Counted from the stretch's first letter, positions 46,551 to 54,976 are shown. The stretch is DNA of 64,000 nucleotides from Tabrizicola piscis (GCF_003940805.1 NZ_CP034328.1:3100001-3164000); one strand, 5' to 3'. Numbers and translations: made by a program. The notes: generated by a model not told the origin, from the letters alone.

Positions 46551-46687
46551 GGCATCCTCGGTCAGTCGGGGCAGCTTGCGCGGGTCGGGTAAAGACCCGG
46601 TTAACGTCCCTGCGACGGGCTGGCCCTTGCAGACCAGCGGCGGGGTGCCCATAACCGGGGGATCAGCCGCTGGAGGGAGCCCGCTTG

Positions 46688-47092
46688 ATGATCGGCCGCT
46701 TGAACCATGTCGCCATTGCCGTGCCAGACCTTGAGGCTGCCGCCGCGCAGTATCGCGGGGCGTTGGGGGCAACTGTCGGTGCCCCGCAGCCTGAACCGGA
46801 CCACGGGGTCACCGTGATCTTCATCGAACTGCCGAACACCAAGATCGAACTGCTGCATCCTTTGGGCGAGAACTCACCGATCCTCGGGTTTCTGGAAAAG
46901 AACCCCGCCGGGGGGATTCACCACATCTGCTACGAGGTTGACGATATCCTTGCGGCGCGGGATCACCTGAAGTCCACCGGCGCGCGGGTGCTTGGCAGCG
47001 GCGAGCCGAAGATCGGCGCGCATGGCAAGCCGGTGCTGTTTCTGCACCCCAAGGATTTCAACGGCTGTCTGGTGGAACTGGAACAGGCATGA
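46688..47092 (+). CDS. mce: Methylmalonyl-CoA epimerase
   Basis: 134 residues; start at ATG 46688, three bases after an alternative TTG. Glyoxalase/VOC fold: GRLNHVAIAVPDLEAAAAQY (first metal His), VIFIELPNTKIELLHPLGENSPI (Glu), GGIHHICYEVDDI (His) and LFLHPKDFNGCLVELEQ (Glu). It interconverts the two methylmalonyl-CoA epimers in propionyl-CoA use. The stop overlaps the DUF1467 start, a gene pair often seen in Rhodobacterales. Confidence 0.95.
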   Translation: MIGRLNHVAIAVPDLEAAAAQYRGALGATVGAPQPEPDHGVTVIFIELPNTKIELLHPLGENSPILGFLEKNPAGGIHHICYEVDDILAARDHLKSTGARVLGSGEPKIGAHGKPVLFLHPKDFNGCLVELEQA

Positions 47093-47358
47093 CCATTACC
47101 GCCGCCTTCGTGATGTATTCCGTGACCTGGTTCATGACGTTCTTCGTCGTGCTGCAGATCCGCACCGTGTCGCAGCGGGAGCAAGGCCATGTCGAACCCG
47201 GAACCCCACCGGGCGCACCGGCGGAAGAGGTCGTGGGCAGAAAGGCGAAGCTGACCACGCTGATCGCCACGCCGATCTGGGCGGTGATCTGCGGGGTGAT
47301 CCTGTCAGGCTGGATCACGCTGGACGATCTGGACTGGTTTGGCAGGATGGGGCCGTAG
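47089..47358 (+). CDS. DUF1467 family membrane protein
   Basis: 89 residues, ATGA-coupled to mce. Two membrane helices (AFVMYSVTWFMTFFVVLQI and LIATPIWAVICGVILSGWI) joined by a charged loop with a Pro/Gly-rich segment. This is the DUF1467 pattern; function unknown. Confidence 0.9.
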   Translation: MTITAAFVMYSVTWFMTFFVVLQIRTVSQREQGHVEPGTPPGAPAEEVVGRKAKLTTLIATPIWAVICGVILSGWITLDDLDWFGRMGP

Positions 47359-47371
47359 CGACAGGCCAGCC

Positions 47372-48067
47372 TTAGCGCCCGGCGGCCATTAGCCGGTGGA
47401 ACAGGTGGGTGAAGGTCGCGACGCCCAAGACCGGGATCACGAGGTTCACGATCGGCATCGACAGCGGCGCTGCCATCAGCGTGCCCGCCAGCCAAAGCTG
47501 CAGCCCGTTGCGGCGGCGCATGGCCTTTACCTCGGCCGGCGCGAGGCGGCGCAGGGCGACGAGGGTGAAGTATTCCCGGCCAAGCAGGAAACCGTTCACC
47601 ACCCAGAACACCAGCGGGGCCGCGGGCCCGGCGAAGGGGTAGATGAACAATGCCACGACGTTCACTGCCACAATCAGGCCAAGGAAATTGATGGATTGGC
47701 GCACCGCCTCGGCCATCGGCATCGTGCGCGCTGGGGGCAGGTGGGGATAATGCCGCGCCTCGACCGCCTGGGCCACTTCTTCCAGAAAGAACCCGGTGAA
47801 GGCTGACGCGACAGGGACCATCAGGAACACCGACAGCCCCAGCATCAGCACCAGCGAGGCCCAGCCGAGGAGGGTTTCCACCCCGGTCACCGGGCCGACG
47901 ATCGGGAGATCGACGCTGTCGGGCGTCAGCCACCAGATCAGCTGCAAAAAGCCGGCATAGGCGGCGAACAGCAAGGCAAGCGCCAGCAGCACACCCAGCC
48001 CCAGGACACGACGAAAGCGGCGGTCGCCCAGCTGCGACAGGGCGCTGAGAAAGGCCTTCAGGATCAT
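47372..48067 (-). CDS. EI24 domain (CysZ-like) membrane protein
   Basis: 231 residues with about six membrane segments. EI24/CysZ pattern: FLSALSQLGDRRFRRVLGLGV, ASAFTGFFLEEVAQAVEARHYP, RQSINFLGLIVAVNVVALFIYPF, FWVVNGFLLGREYFTLVALRRL and PIVNLVIPVLGVATFTHLFHRL. CysZ transports sulfate; most alphaproteobacterial relatives are uncharacterised. Overlaps the upstream nitroreductase gene by four bases. Confidence 0.88.
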   Translation of the reverse strand: MILKAFLSALSQLGDRRFRRVLGLGVLLALALLFAAYAGFLQLIWWLTPDSVDLPIVGPVTGVETLLGWASLVLMLGLSVFLMVPVASAFTGFFLEEVAQAVEARHYPHLPPARTMPMAEAVRQSINFLGLIVAVNVVALFIYPFAGPAAPLVFWVVNGFLLGREYFTLVALRRLAPAEVKAMRRRNGLQLWLAGTLMAAPLSMPIVNLVIPVLGVATFTHLFHRLMAAGR

Positions 48068-48642
48068 TGGTCGACCCAGGTGGTCAGGCGGGCAAGGTCG
48101 GGGCGCGGGCGGTCGGGGGCATCGGGGGGCGGCGTGCCGATATGCACGATCCCCGCGACGCTTTCGCCTTCGGTGCAGCCAAAGGCGCTGGCGACAAAGG
48201 CCGCGTCATGCGCGGGCCAGCCAGTCAGCCAGCAGGCCCCCCAGCCCGCCGCCTCGGCTGCGTTGACGATGCCGAAGCATAGCGCGCCTGCGGACAGGCG
48301 CTGTTCCACCTCGGGCACTTTGGGCGCGGGTTTCGGGGACGAGATCACCACCACCGCCAGCTTGCCCACGTCATATTGGCCGCGACCCTTGGCGACCTTT
48401 TCGGCATCCCCGTTCAATTCATGCGCCCGCGCTTCGGCAAGATCAGCCAGCCGGGCGAAGGCGGCACCCTGCAGGATGACCAGCCGCCAGGGTTCCAGCT
48501 TGCCATGATCGGGCACGCGCAGGGCGGCGGTCAGGATCTCGACCAGTTGGTCGCGGTCGGGAACGGGGTGGGTGAACAGCTTGGCCGGGTGTGACCGGCG
48601 CGTCAGCAGGAAATCGAGAGCGGCTTGGTTGCGGGCGGGCAT
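48064..48642 (-). CDS. Nitroreductase family protein
   Basis: 192 residues: FMN-dependent nitroreductase/YdjA type. ALDFLLTRRSHPAKLF (FMN phosphate Arg/Ser), LRVPDHGKLEPWRLVILQG, GALCFGIVNAAEAAGWGACWLTGWPAHD and GIVHIGTPP. The single-domain YdjA-like length and PDHGKLEPWR motif are characteristic. Reduces nitroaromatics or quinones with NAD(P)H; the native substrate is unknown. ATGA-coupled to the EI24 gene. Confidence 0.92.
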   Translation of the reverse strand: MPARNQAALDFLLTRRSHPAKLFTHPVPDRDQLVEILTAALRVPDHGKLEPWRLVILQGAAFARLADLAEARAHELNGDAEKVAKGRGQYDVGKLAVVVISSPKPAPKVPEVEQRLSAGALCFGIVNAAEAAGWGACWLTGWPAHDAAFVASAFGCTEGESVAGIVHIGTPPPDAPDRPRPDLARLTTWVDQ

Positions 48643-48798
48643 CTGGTCCTGATCCGTAGGGGCAAGGTGACTTTACGGCCAAGTCCCGGCTACCGCCAGA
48701 GCCGCCGGTCAGAACTGCTGGAAAGCCACGACTTCGACCGTGATTCGTGTTAAGGTTGTGGCATTTGCGCCCGTTGATTTCAGTCTTGCGGAGATATC

Positions 48799-49644
48799 AT
48801 GACCGACAATTCCAGCATTTTGCCTGCCTCAGCCCCCATTGCGCATTTCCTTGAATTCTTCTGCCTGTTCGGCCCCCCGGCAAACGCGCCGACCAATCCG
48901 CCGGTCACCACCATCGTCAATCACGGCTATGCGCTGGGCTATTGCCCTGACCGGGGACAGGCCCTGTGGGCGGCCTATCAGGTGGCCGCTGCCGTCCGCG
49001 ATGTGGATTTTCAGCGGCCCGAGTTCTTTTACGATGATCCCCGCTTGCCCGAAGGCTTGCGGATCGGCACCAAGGGGTTTCGCAAGCTTGGCACGCAAAG
49101 TTATGATCGGGGCCATCTGGTGCCGAATTTTGCCATCAACACCCAGTTCGGCCGGGTGGCGCAGTTCGAGACCTTTTTCATGTCCAACATCGTGCCGCAG
49201 GCAAGTGCGATGAACCGTGGCATCTGGAAGAATCTGGAGCATGGGATCGTCAAGGCCTATGCGCCGATGCGCAAGCATGTCTGGGCGCTGACCGGGCCGA
49301 TCTTTGCTGCCAATCCGCCGATGATCGAACGACCGAACGGCAGGCTGGTGCCGGTGCCCGAAGCGCTGTTCCTGATCCTGGCCGACCCCGAGCGCTATCC
49401 CTATGACAGCCCCGGCAACCTGAACATTCTGGCGCTGGTGTTGCCGCAGACGCTGGGCTACGCCAAGCCGGAAACCGCCCCAGTGTCCACCCTGCCCGAG
49501 ATCGAGGCGCGGACCGGGTTGACGTTCTTTCCCCGCCTTTCCGTGAAGGACAAGGCAAAACTGGTGAACCAGACCAGCCCGACAGTCTGGCCTTTCGAAG
49601 CAATCACGCCGGAAAACAGCGACCAGCCTGCGCCCGAGGGGTAA
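48799..49644 (+). CDS. DNA/RNA non-specific endonuclease (NUC1 family)
   Basis: 281 residues with GGAGATATC before the ATG. Catalytic motif SYDRGHLVPN (DRGH, about residue 112), followed by metal-binding Asn in ASAMNRGIWKNLEH and WALTGPIF, as in Serratia-type endonucleases. An obvious signal peptide is lacking, although the N-terminal segment is mildly hydrophobic. A cytoplasmic nuclease of this class would need an inhibitor; none is evident next to it. Tandem palindromes follow its stop codon. Confidence 0.9.
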   Translation: MTDNSSILPASAPIAHFLEFFCLFGPPANAPTNPPVTTIVNHGYALGYCPDRGQALWAAYQVAAAVRDVDFQRPEFFYDDPRLPEGLRIGTKGFRKLGTQSYDRGHLVPNFAINTQFGRVAQFETFFMSNIVPQASAMNRGIWKNLEHGIVKAYAPMRKHVWALTGPIFAANPPMIERPNGRLVPVPEALFLILADPERYPYDSPGNLNILALVLPQTLGYAKPETAPVSTLPEIEARTGLTFFPRLSVKDKAKLVNQTSPTVWPFEAITPENSDQPAPEG

Positions 49645-49662
49645 GGTCCGGCGTCCGGGGGG

Positions 49663-49706
49663 CGGAGTTTTCGAAAACTCCGGTCCGATTTCTTCGAAGA
49701 AATCGG
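49663..49706. repeat. Paired TTCGAA-type palindromes, module 1
   Basis: Two perfect palindromes: 49663-49682 (20 bp, centre TTCGAA, arms CGGAGTTT/AAACTCCG) and 49685-49706 (22 bp, centre TTCGAA, arms CCGATTTC/GAAATCGG). Centres are 23 bp apart. They lie between the convergent endonuclease and deacetylase-like genes and probably act as a two-way terminator. Confidence 0.85.
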
Positions 49707-49708
49707 GC

Positions 49709-50812
49709 TTACAGCGGCAGCAGTTGTGCCATGTCGTCGATCCAGCTCTTGGCAAAGGCATCAAAGCGGGCGTCGGGCTGGCGTTTTTCCAGCGTTGCGG
49801 CCAGCGGGTCGGGTGCCGTCATTGGGGCGGCGGAAAGCTGTTCCAGCACGGCATGGCCGCAGAAGGGAACATAGACCTCGGAATAGCCGCCCTCATGGAC
49901 CAGCGTCAGGCGGCCGTTACACAGCCGGTCGGCGGCGTCCATGGCCCTTTCGGTGAGGGCGCGGAAGGTTTCGGCGGTGCACAGCATCCGGCCGAGGGGG
50001 TCGACGGCTGCCGCGTCAAAGCCGCAGGCGACGATGATCGCTTCGGGCTTGAAGCGGTCCAACGCCGGCAGGACCACGCGGTCCATCGCGTAAAGATAGG
50101 CCGCTTGGCCGCAGCCGGGCGGCAGGGGAAGGTTGAGGTTGGTGCCAAGCCCCGCGCCTGCGCCGACAGCTTCGATGCCGCCGGTATCCAGCGGGTAGTT
50201 CCGGTCCTGATGCAGGCTGATGGTCAGCACGTCGGGGTCTTCCCAGAACACCGCCTCGGTCCCGTTGCCGTGGTGGACGTCCCAGTCGATGACCGCCACG
50301 CGGCGGACCAACCCTGCGGCCTGTGCGGCGCGGATGGCGACGGCGATGTTGTTCAACAGGCAAAAGCCGTTCGGGAAATCGGGCAGGCAGTGGTGCCCGG
50401 GCGGGCGCGACAGGGCGTAGGCGTTGCGCACCTCACCTTTCAGGACCGCAGACAGGGCGGCGGTGGCAAGGCCCGCCGACAGGGCGGCGATCTCGTACCC
50501 GCCGCGACCAAAGGGGGTGCGCAGGCCAAGTTCGCCGCCGCCGGCATCGGACATGTCCTTGAAGGCGGACAGGTAGCTTTCGGGGTGCACCCGGGCGAGG
50601 TCGGCATGCGTTGCCGCCTCGGCTCCGCGCATGGAGAGGTGGCGGGCAAGACCCGTCACCTCAATCAGGTTGCGCAGGCGGCGCTTGGTTTCGGGGTTTT
50701 CGGGCAGGCCTGCGGGCATCGGCTGGACAAGGCCACCGACGGGCAGGGTGAAGGCGTAGTTGCCGCCACCGTGCCAGAAGCAGCGTTCGTCAGAAAAGAA
50801 GGCGGTGGTCAT
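49709..50812 (-). CDS. Histone-deacetylase-family amidohydrolase
   Basis: 367 residues. Class II HDAC/acetylpolyamine-hydrolase fold: LSRPPGHHCLPDFPNGFCLLNNIAVA (catalytic His pair), AVIDWDVHHGNGTEAVFW (zinc Asp/His), SLHQDRNYPLDTG, CGFDAAAVDPLGRM and HEGGYSEVYVPFCG. Bacterial members deacetylate polyamines, acetoin or other small molecules. Flanked on both sides by the paired palindrome modules. Confidence 0.93.
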   Translation of the reverse strand: MTTAFFSDERCFWHGGGNYAFTLPVGGLVQPMPAGLPENPETKRRLRNLIEVTGLARHLSMRGAEAATHADLARVHPESYLSAFKDMSDAGGGELGLRTPFGRGGYEIAALSAGLATAALSAVLKGEVRNAYALSRPPGHHCLPDFPNGFCLLNNIAVAIRAAQAAGLVRRVAVIDWDVHHGNGTEAVFWEDPDVLTISLHQDRNYPLDTGGIEAVGAGAGLGTNLNLPLPPGCGQAAYLYAMDRVVLPALDRFKPEAIIVACGFDAAAVDPLGRMLCTAETFRALTERAMDAADRLCNGRLTLVHEGGYSEVYVPFCGHAVLEQLSAAPMTAPDPLAATLEKRQPDARFDAFAKSWIDDMAQLLPL

Positions 50813-50897
50813 GTGGCGGTCTCCCTTGACGGCAGCCTAGGCAGGATTGGCGCGCTTGGCCAGACGGGCAGAGATCTGCGCGCGGGGTTGGGTGGGA

Positions 50898-50942
50898 CAA
50901 AATCCTTCGAAGGATTTTGGCAAATTTCTTCGAAGAAATTTG
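50898..50942. repeat. Paired TTCGAA-type palindromes, module 2
   Basis: Two perfect 22-bp palindromes, 50898-50919 (arms CAAAATCC/GGATTTTG) and 50921-50942 (arms CAAATTTC/GAAATTTG), both centred on TTCGAA with centres 23 bp apart. Outer GGGA/TCCC bases add pairing across the whole module. It lies in the divergent gap between the deacetylase-like gene and the DUF167 gene, where a terminator would not be expected. Confidence 0.85.
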
Positions 50943-50983
50943 TCCCTTGCCCCAGGGTGGGGCGCAAGGGCATCACGGTCGCG

Positions 50984-51238
50984 ATGACCGACCTTGCCCA
51001 TCTTGCCGTTCCGGGTGCCGAGATTTCGGTGCGCGTCACCCCCAATGCCCGCCGCGCTGCGGTGGCGGTCGTGGACGGTCAGATCCGCATAGCCGTGACC
51101 GTCGTGCCGGAGGATGGCCGCGCGACCGAGGCGGCGCGGGAGGCGCTGGCCAAGGCGCTTGGGGTTGCCAAGACGCGGCTGGTGCTGGTGCGGGGGGCGA
51201 AGTCGCGGGACAAGCTGTTCCGGCTGGATGCGCCCTGA
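50984..51238 (+). CDS. DUF167 (YggU-like) protein
   Basis: 84 residues from the ATG at 50984. Typical DUF167: ISVRVTPNARRAAVAVVDGQIRIAVTVVPEDGRATEAAREALAKALGV in outline (core VTPNARR and EDGRATEAA), then LVLVRGAKSRDKLFRL. A small alpha/beta protein of unknown function. The long open frame running upstream from 49724 is antisense to the deacetylase gene and was not used. Confidence 0.92.
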   Translation: MTDLAHLAVPGAEISVRVTPNARRAAVAVVDGQIRIAVTVVPEDGRATEAAREALAKALGVAKTRLVLVRGAKSRDKLFRLDAP

Positions 51239-51244
51239 CGGGGC

Positions 51245-51487
51245 TTAATCCGCCGGGCGTTCCAGACGGTAGCTGCCCTCGGGCAGGTTCAGCGCTGCTG
51301 CAAGATCACGGACCTGGCCGAGCGACAGGGTGATCCGCATCACCTCTTCCGTCCGGGGATCGGTCTGGTCGATCGTGACGCAATCTTCGAAGGCGTTGAT
51401 GACCACGTCTTCGACAAGCGGCAGGTCTTCGCCCTCATCGACAAGGGTGATCACGGTGGCGTCGAATTCGTGCTCGATGGTGAACAT
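51245..51487 (-). CDS. Small acidic hypothetical protein
   Basis: 80 residues from the ATG at 51487 (MFTIEHEFDATVITLVDEGEDLP). Beta-rich N-terminal half, then VINAFEDCVTIDQTDPRTEEVMRITLSLGQVRDLAAALNLPEGSYRL in outline (core DPRTEEVMRITLS). Strongly acidic, one Cys. I recall similar conserved small Rhodobacterales proteins but no function. Convergent with DUF167. Confidence 0.7.
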   Translation of the reverse strand: MFTIEHEFDATVITLVDEGEDLPLVEDVVINAFEDCVTIDQTDPRTEEVMRITLSLGQVRDLAAALNLPEGSYRLERPAD

Positions 51488-51649
51488 GGTATCAGGGTAG
51501 ACGTCGCCGCGCGGCAAGGCAACTGCCGCCGGGTCAGAGTCGGACTTTCCGGCCCCGGTCCTGCATGACACCTGCGTGAGCCACCCTTTCCCTTGCGCCG
51601 CGATTTGCTACCGTTAACACATGCCAACTCTGGCCCGCCGAGGATTGAC

Positions 51650-52354
51650 ATGCGCTTGCCCCTGTTTGCTGCACTTGCGCTGTCGCTTGCCGGCTGTGTC
51701 GCTATCGCCCCGCCACCGGAGCCGGTGGCTGCGCCCGTACCGGTCGATCAGGCCGCGCGGGCGCAGGCGCTGACCTTCCTGCAGGTGGTCGCGGCGGTCG
51801 AACCCGTTGCCGAACGGGTCTGTCGCAGCCAAGGCGTGGCGCGAAACTGCGATTTCCGGATCGTTGTGGATGATCGCCCGGGCCAACCGCCGAACGCGTT
51901 TCAGACCTTGGACAGCCGGGGCCGCCCGGTTGTGGGCTTTACCCTCGCGCTAATTCGGGATGCCCGTAACGCGGACGAGTTGGCCTTTGTCCTGGGCCAT
52001 GAGGCAGCCCACCATATTGCCGGGCATATCCCGCGTCGGCAGGAGCAGGCCATGTCGGGGGCCTTGCTTGCCGGGCTGCTGGCGCAGGCGAACGGCCTGT
52101 CGCCGGAGGAAGTGCGTGCCGCGCAGGATCTGGGGGCGCAGGTCGCGGCCCGCACCTATTCGCGCGAGTTCGAGCTGGAGGCGGATGCGCTGGGGGCCGA
52201 GATCGCGCTGATTGCGGGCTTTGACCCGATGCGGGGCAGCGGGTTCTTCGACCGTCTGCCGGACCCGGGCGACAAGTTCCTGGGCAGCCATCCGCCGAAT
52301 TCCCAACGGAAGGCGCAGGTGGCAGCCACGGTGCGGCGGCTGACGGGCGGTTGA
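51650..52354 (+). CDS. M48-family metallopeptidase lipoprotein
   Basis: 234 residues from the ATG at 51650. Lipoprotein signal MRLPLFAALALSLAGC with lipobox LAGC. Zinc motif GHEAAHHIAGH (HExxH, about residue 121) and the downstream Glu in REFELEADALGAEIA. Ends with HPPNSQRKAQV. This is the small LoiP/YcaL-like M48 group attached to a membrane by lipid and cleaving misfolded envelope proteins. Confidence 0.93.
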   Translation: MRLPLFAALALSLAGCVAIAPPPEPVAAPVPVDQAARAQALTFLQVVAAVEPVAERVCRSQGVARNCDFRIVVDDRPGQPPNAFQTLDSRGRPVVGFTLALIRDARNADELAFVLGHEAAHHIAGHIPRRQEQAMSGALLAGLLAQANGLSPEEVRAAQDLGAQVAARTYSREFELEADALGAEIALIAGFDPMRGSGFFDRLPDPGDKFLGSHPPNSQRKAQVAATVRRLTGG

Positions 52355-52421
52355 TCTGCGTCAAGGCAGGTAGCTTTGCCACCGGGCAGCATGGGGCCAT
52401 GACAGCCAAGAGGAACTGGCA

Positions 52422-52673
52422 ATGATCGGATACCCAGAAGCACCGAAAGCCTGGTGGCTGACCCGTGGGATGGCGCGGATCAGCGGGGTCAATCTGCCGC
52501 GCGCCGTGGTCGAGGGCTGGCTGCAGCGCGCCGAGCTGGAAGACCTGATCACCCGCTGCGCCATGTGCCGGGCGGGGCAGGACTGTGAAGCCTGGCTGAT
52601 GCGGTCGGGCGCCGAGCGGGCGATGCCGGAGTTCTGCCCGAACAAATCCGGGATCGAGGCGTTGATCGCCTGA
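52422..52673 (+). CDS. DUF6455 family protein
   Basis: 83 residues, with AGGAACTGGC upstream. Pattern LVTRMARxxGVxL-like (WWLTRGMARISGVNLPRAVV), ITRCAMCRAGQDCEAWL and MPEFCPNKSGIEAL. Conserved Cys residues (C-x2-C, C, C) suggest metal or Fe-S binding. Widespread in Rhodobacterales, function unknown. Confidence 0.87.
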   Translation: MIGYPEAPKAWWLTRGMARISGVNLPRAVVEGWLQRAELEDLITRCAMCRAGQDCEAWLMRSGAERAMPEFCPNKSGIEALIA

Positions 52674-52747
52674 GGCCGCCAGCATGGCCTGAGGGGCTCG
52701 CAGAGTATCGGCTGGTGGCAGGCACAAGGCTGGCGTAGCCTTTGCCG

Positions 52748-53107
52748 ATGATCGTTCTTGAAGACTTGGTGCGTGACCGGGGGTCACGCTATGCGGCATC
52801 GGTCGGTGAGGTGCGGACCCGAGCCGAGATTGACGCTTTTCTGGCCGCTCTGCGCACCCGGCGCAAGTTCAGCAAGGCCACGCATCACAGCTGGGCTGCC
52901 GTCCTGTCAGAGGGCGGGCCACTGAAGGGCGACGATGGCGAGGCGGGTGCTGGTGCCGTGATCCTGAAGATGCTGGAGCGTGAGGAGGTGGCCGACCGCA
53001 TCGTCGTGGTGACCCGCTGGTACGGCGGCGTGCATCTGGGGGGCGACCGCTTTGCCCATGTGGTGACCTGCACCCGCGCCGCGCTGGCGGCACTGCGGGA
53101 GGCCTGA
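52748..53107 (+). CDS. YigZ/IMPACT-type protein (UPF0029)
   Basis: 119 residues from the ATG at 52748. IMPACT N-terminal domain: VRDRGSRYAASVGEVRTRAEIDAFLAALR, KATHHSWAAVLSEGGPLKGDDGEAG, VVVTRWYGGVHLGGDRFAHV. Shorter than E. coli YigZ because the C-terminal ferredoxin-like domain is absent. Function unclear; relatives are linked to translation control. Confidence 0.9.
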   Translation: MIVLEDLVRDRGSRYAASVGEVRTRAEIDAFLAALRTRRKFSKATHHSWAAVLSEGGPLKGDDGEAGAGAVILKMLEREEVADRIVVVTRWYGGVHLGGDRFAHVVTCTRAALAALREA

Positions 53108-53208
53108 GCGTACAGATAATAAATATTGCATATGTCCTTTTCGAACCGGGGGCGCGGTTGCTAAACTGGAGTGCGGGCAACAAGACCCGTGAAACCTCAG
53201 GGACAGCC

Positions 53209-53583
53209 ATGGACATTTCACGCAGTTTTCTTCTGACCGGCGCGGTGTATCTGATCGCCGGTATTCTTTTCGGGGCCTATATGGGCGCAAGCGGGGACCA
53301 TTCGCTGGCGCCGGTGCATGCCCATATCAACCTGCTGGGCTTTACGCTGATGACCATCTTTGGTCTGGCGTACCGCCTGATCCCCGGCCTTGACGAGGGG
53401 ACCTTGCCGCGCCTGCACTTCTGGTTGCATCAGGTGGGGTCCTTGCTGCTGCTGATCGGGCTTGCCCTGATGATGTCGGGGCAAGTTGCCGCGGAAACCA
53501 TCGGCCCGGCGTTCCCGGTTCTGGAGGGCGCAATCCTTCTGGGGGCAGTTCTTTGGCTGGTGAACCTCCTGCGCCGGGCATAG
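53209..53583 (+). CDS. Small membrane protein resembling a haem-copper oxidase subunit I fragment
   Basis: 124 residues from the ATG at 53209 (AGGGACAGCC upstream). Four membrane helices: FLLTGAVYLIAGILFGAYMG, PVHAHINLLGFTLMTIFGLAYRLIP, LHFWLHQVGSLLLLIGLALMMSG and VLEGAILLGAVLWLVNLL. The HAHINLLGF motif recalls the helix with haem-ligating His in cbb3-type subunits, so it may bind haem. An AT-rich promoter-like stretch lies at about 53110-53140. Confidence 0.78.
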   Translation: MDISRSFLLTGAVYLIAGILFGAYMGASGDHSLAPVHAHINLLGFTLMTIFGLAYRLIPGLDEGTLPRLHFWLHQVGSLLLLIGLALMMSGQVAAETIGPAFPVLEGAILLGAVLWLVNLLRRA

Positions 53584-53676
53584 GGCATCGGGTGCTGCGC
53601 ATAGGCCCCGGACGCTCGACCTGTGCTGCGTCCGGGGCTACCCTTGTTCCGGGATGTGGGGAACAGGGGCACGGCG

Positions 53677-54039
53677 ATGCGCGACATTCTTGCGGCCGAG
53701 GTGAAGCGGCTGGCAAACACGGTGATCTGGTCGTGGGAGGGGTTTCGCGCCGCCTGGGCCACGGAAAAGACGCTGCGGCAATGGACGGTGGCGAATGCGC
53801 TGGCGGCGGTGCTTGCCTTTTCGCTGGACCTTGCGGCGGCCGAACGGGGGCTGGTTCTGGCGCTGGGGCTTTTGATCCTGGCGGCAGAGTTGATCAATAC
53901 CGCGGTGGAGGAGGTGGTCGACCACCTGTCGCCGGGGCTTGATCCGCGGGCGAAGAAGGCCAAGGACTGCGGGTCGGCCTGTGTGGCGCTGACGGCGATT
54001 GCGGCGGGGGTGGCTTGGGTGGTGGTGCTGGTGGGGTAG
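53677..54039 (+). CDS. dgkA: Diacylglycerol kinase (DgkA)
   Basis: 120 residues from the ATG at 53677. Three membrane helices with DgkA catalytic features: RLANTVIWSWEGFRAAWATEKTLRQW, LLILAAELINTAVEEVVDHLSPG (ExxN, E, D) and AKDCGSACVALT. It phosphorylates diacylglycerol to phosphatidic acid at the inner membrane. Confidence 0.94.
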   Translation: MRDILAAEVKRLANTVIWSWEGFRAAWATEKTLRQWTVANALAAVLAFSLDLAAAERGLVLALGLLILAAELINTAVEEVVDHLSPGLDPRAKKAKDCGSACVALTAIAAGVAWVVVLVG

Positions 54040-54050
54040 GGCAGAGGACC

Positions 54051-54413
54051 TTAGCCGCGCTGCTGGCGGCGCAGGTGCGCCCGGTACAGAAGCGGGGCAG
54101 CGACATAGGTGTAGAGGCCCTTTGTCAGCGGGCGCAGGATCGGCCAGCCGGTTGCCCGCGCCAGCCAGCGCCAGCGCGGCATGGCCGACCAGAGCGCCCG
54201 AAAGGCCTCAAGGCCCGCCAAAACACGGCCATCCTGCCAGACATGCAACTGGCGCGCCGCCTGATCGGGGGTCAGGCCCCAGTCGACGGCTTGGTCCAGT
54301 TGGTCAAAGCGGATCGGCAGCCCGTCCGCCAGCGCGCGGCGGCGGTAGGCGTCAATCTCGAACCGGCAGACCGGGCAGGTGTCGTTGTAAAGGACGCGGG
54401 TTTCGCTGGTCAT
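54051..54413 (-). CDS. Thiol-disulfide oxidoreductase DCC family protein (DUF393)
   Basis: 120 residues from the ATG at 54413. Begins TRVLYNDTCPVCRFEIDAYRR; the DTCPVC motif is the family's redox CxxC. Then IRFDQLDQA, VWQDGRVLAGLEAFRALW and LLYRAHLRRQQRG. A thioredoxin-like protein with unknown substrate, convergent with dgkA. Confidence 0.92.
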   Translation of the reverse strand: MTSETRVLYNDTCPVCRFEIDAYRRRALADGLPIRFDQLDQAVDWGLTPDQAARQLHVWQDGRVLAGLEAFRALWSAMPRWRWLARATGWPILRPLTKGLYTYVAAPLLYRAHLRRQQRG

Positions 54414-54537
54414 GACGCAAAGATAGCGCGCAAGGGATCGCCGATCAGGGGGCAAGCTGCCGCATGTTTGTTCGAAAGCTTGGAACACTGTCGTCCCTCA
54501 GGGGTTGTACCATCAGGCAACAACACTGGAGGACGAC

Positions 54538-54921
54538 ATGCAGAATACGGCATTTTCCCAAGGGGCAACCGGCGACCGCGCGCCCTCGTCGATGGTGTCC
54601 AGCACGGACGTGAACGGTACGGCTGTCTACAGCCCGTCCGGTGACCAGCTGGGCGAGATCGACCATCTGATGATCGACAAGCAGTCGGGCCAGATCGCCT
54701 ATGCGGTAATGACGTTCGGCGGGTTTCTTGGCATCGGCAGCGACGAACACCCGCTGCCGTGGAAGAAGCTGAGCTTTGACACCGGTCTTGCTGGCTTCGT
54801 CACTGACGTAACGCAAGAGCAGCTGACAGGTGCCCCGCAGCGCAGCGAAGGCTGGTTCGATGACCGCGACTACGCCCGCCGCAACTACGACTACTACGGC
54901 GTTTCACCTTACTGGATCTGA
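54538..54921 (+). CDS. PRC-barrel domain protein
   Basis: 127 residues with GGAGGACGAC upstream. The PRC-barrel spans about residues 22-95: VNGTAVYSPSGDQLGEIDHLMIDKQSGQIAYAVMTFGGFLGIGSDEHPLPW in outline (core GDQLGEIDHLMID). The Tyr/Asp-rich tail (DDRDYARRNYDYYGVSPYW) is common in stress-related members. Function unknown. Confidence 0.92.
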   Translation: MQNTAFSQGATGDRAPSSMVSSTDVNGTAVYSPSGDQLGEIDHLMIDKQSGQIAYAVMTFGGFLGIGSDEHPLPWKKLSFDTGLAGFVTDVTQEQLTGAPQRSEGWFDDRDYARRNYDYYGVSPYWI

Positions 54922-54934
54922 TGGGTCTAGATTG

Positions 54935-54962
54935 CCCCGGGCCGCACAGGCCCGGGGTTTTT
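54935..54962 (+). terminator. Rho-independent terminator after the PRC-barrel gene
   Basis: CCCCGGGCC (54935-54943), loop GCACA, GGCCCGGGG (54949-54957), then TTTTT. It lies between the convergent PRC-barrel and rimO genes. Confidence 0.92.
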
Positions 54963-54976
54963 ACAGTCCGGGGGCG

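Noticed and set aside
49724..51238. 504-residue forward frame ending in the DUF167 protein
   Set aside because: Only the last 84 residues are a real family; the rest is antisense to the deacetylase-like gene and runs through the paired palindromes.
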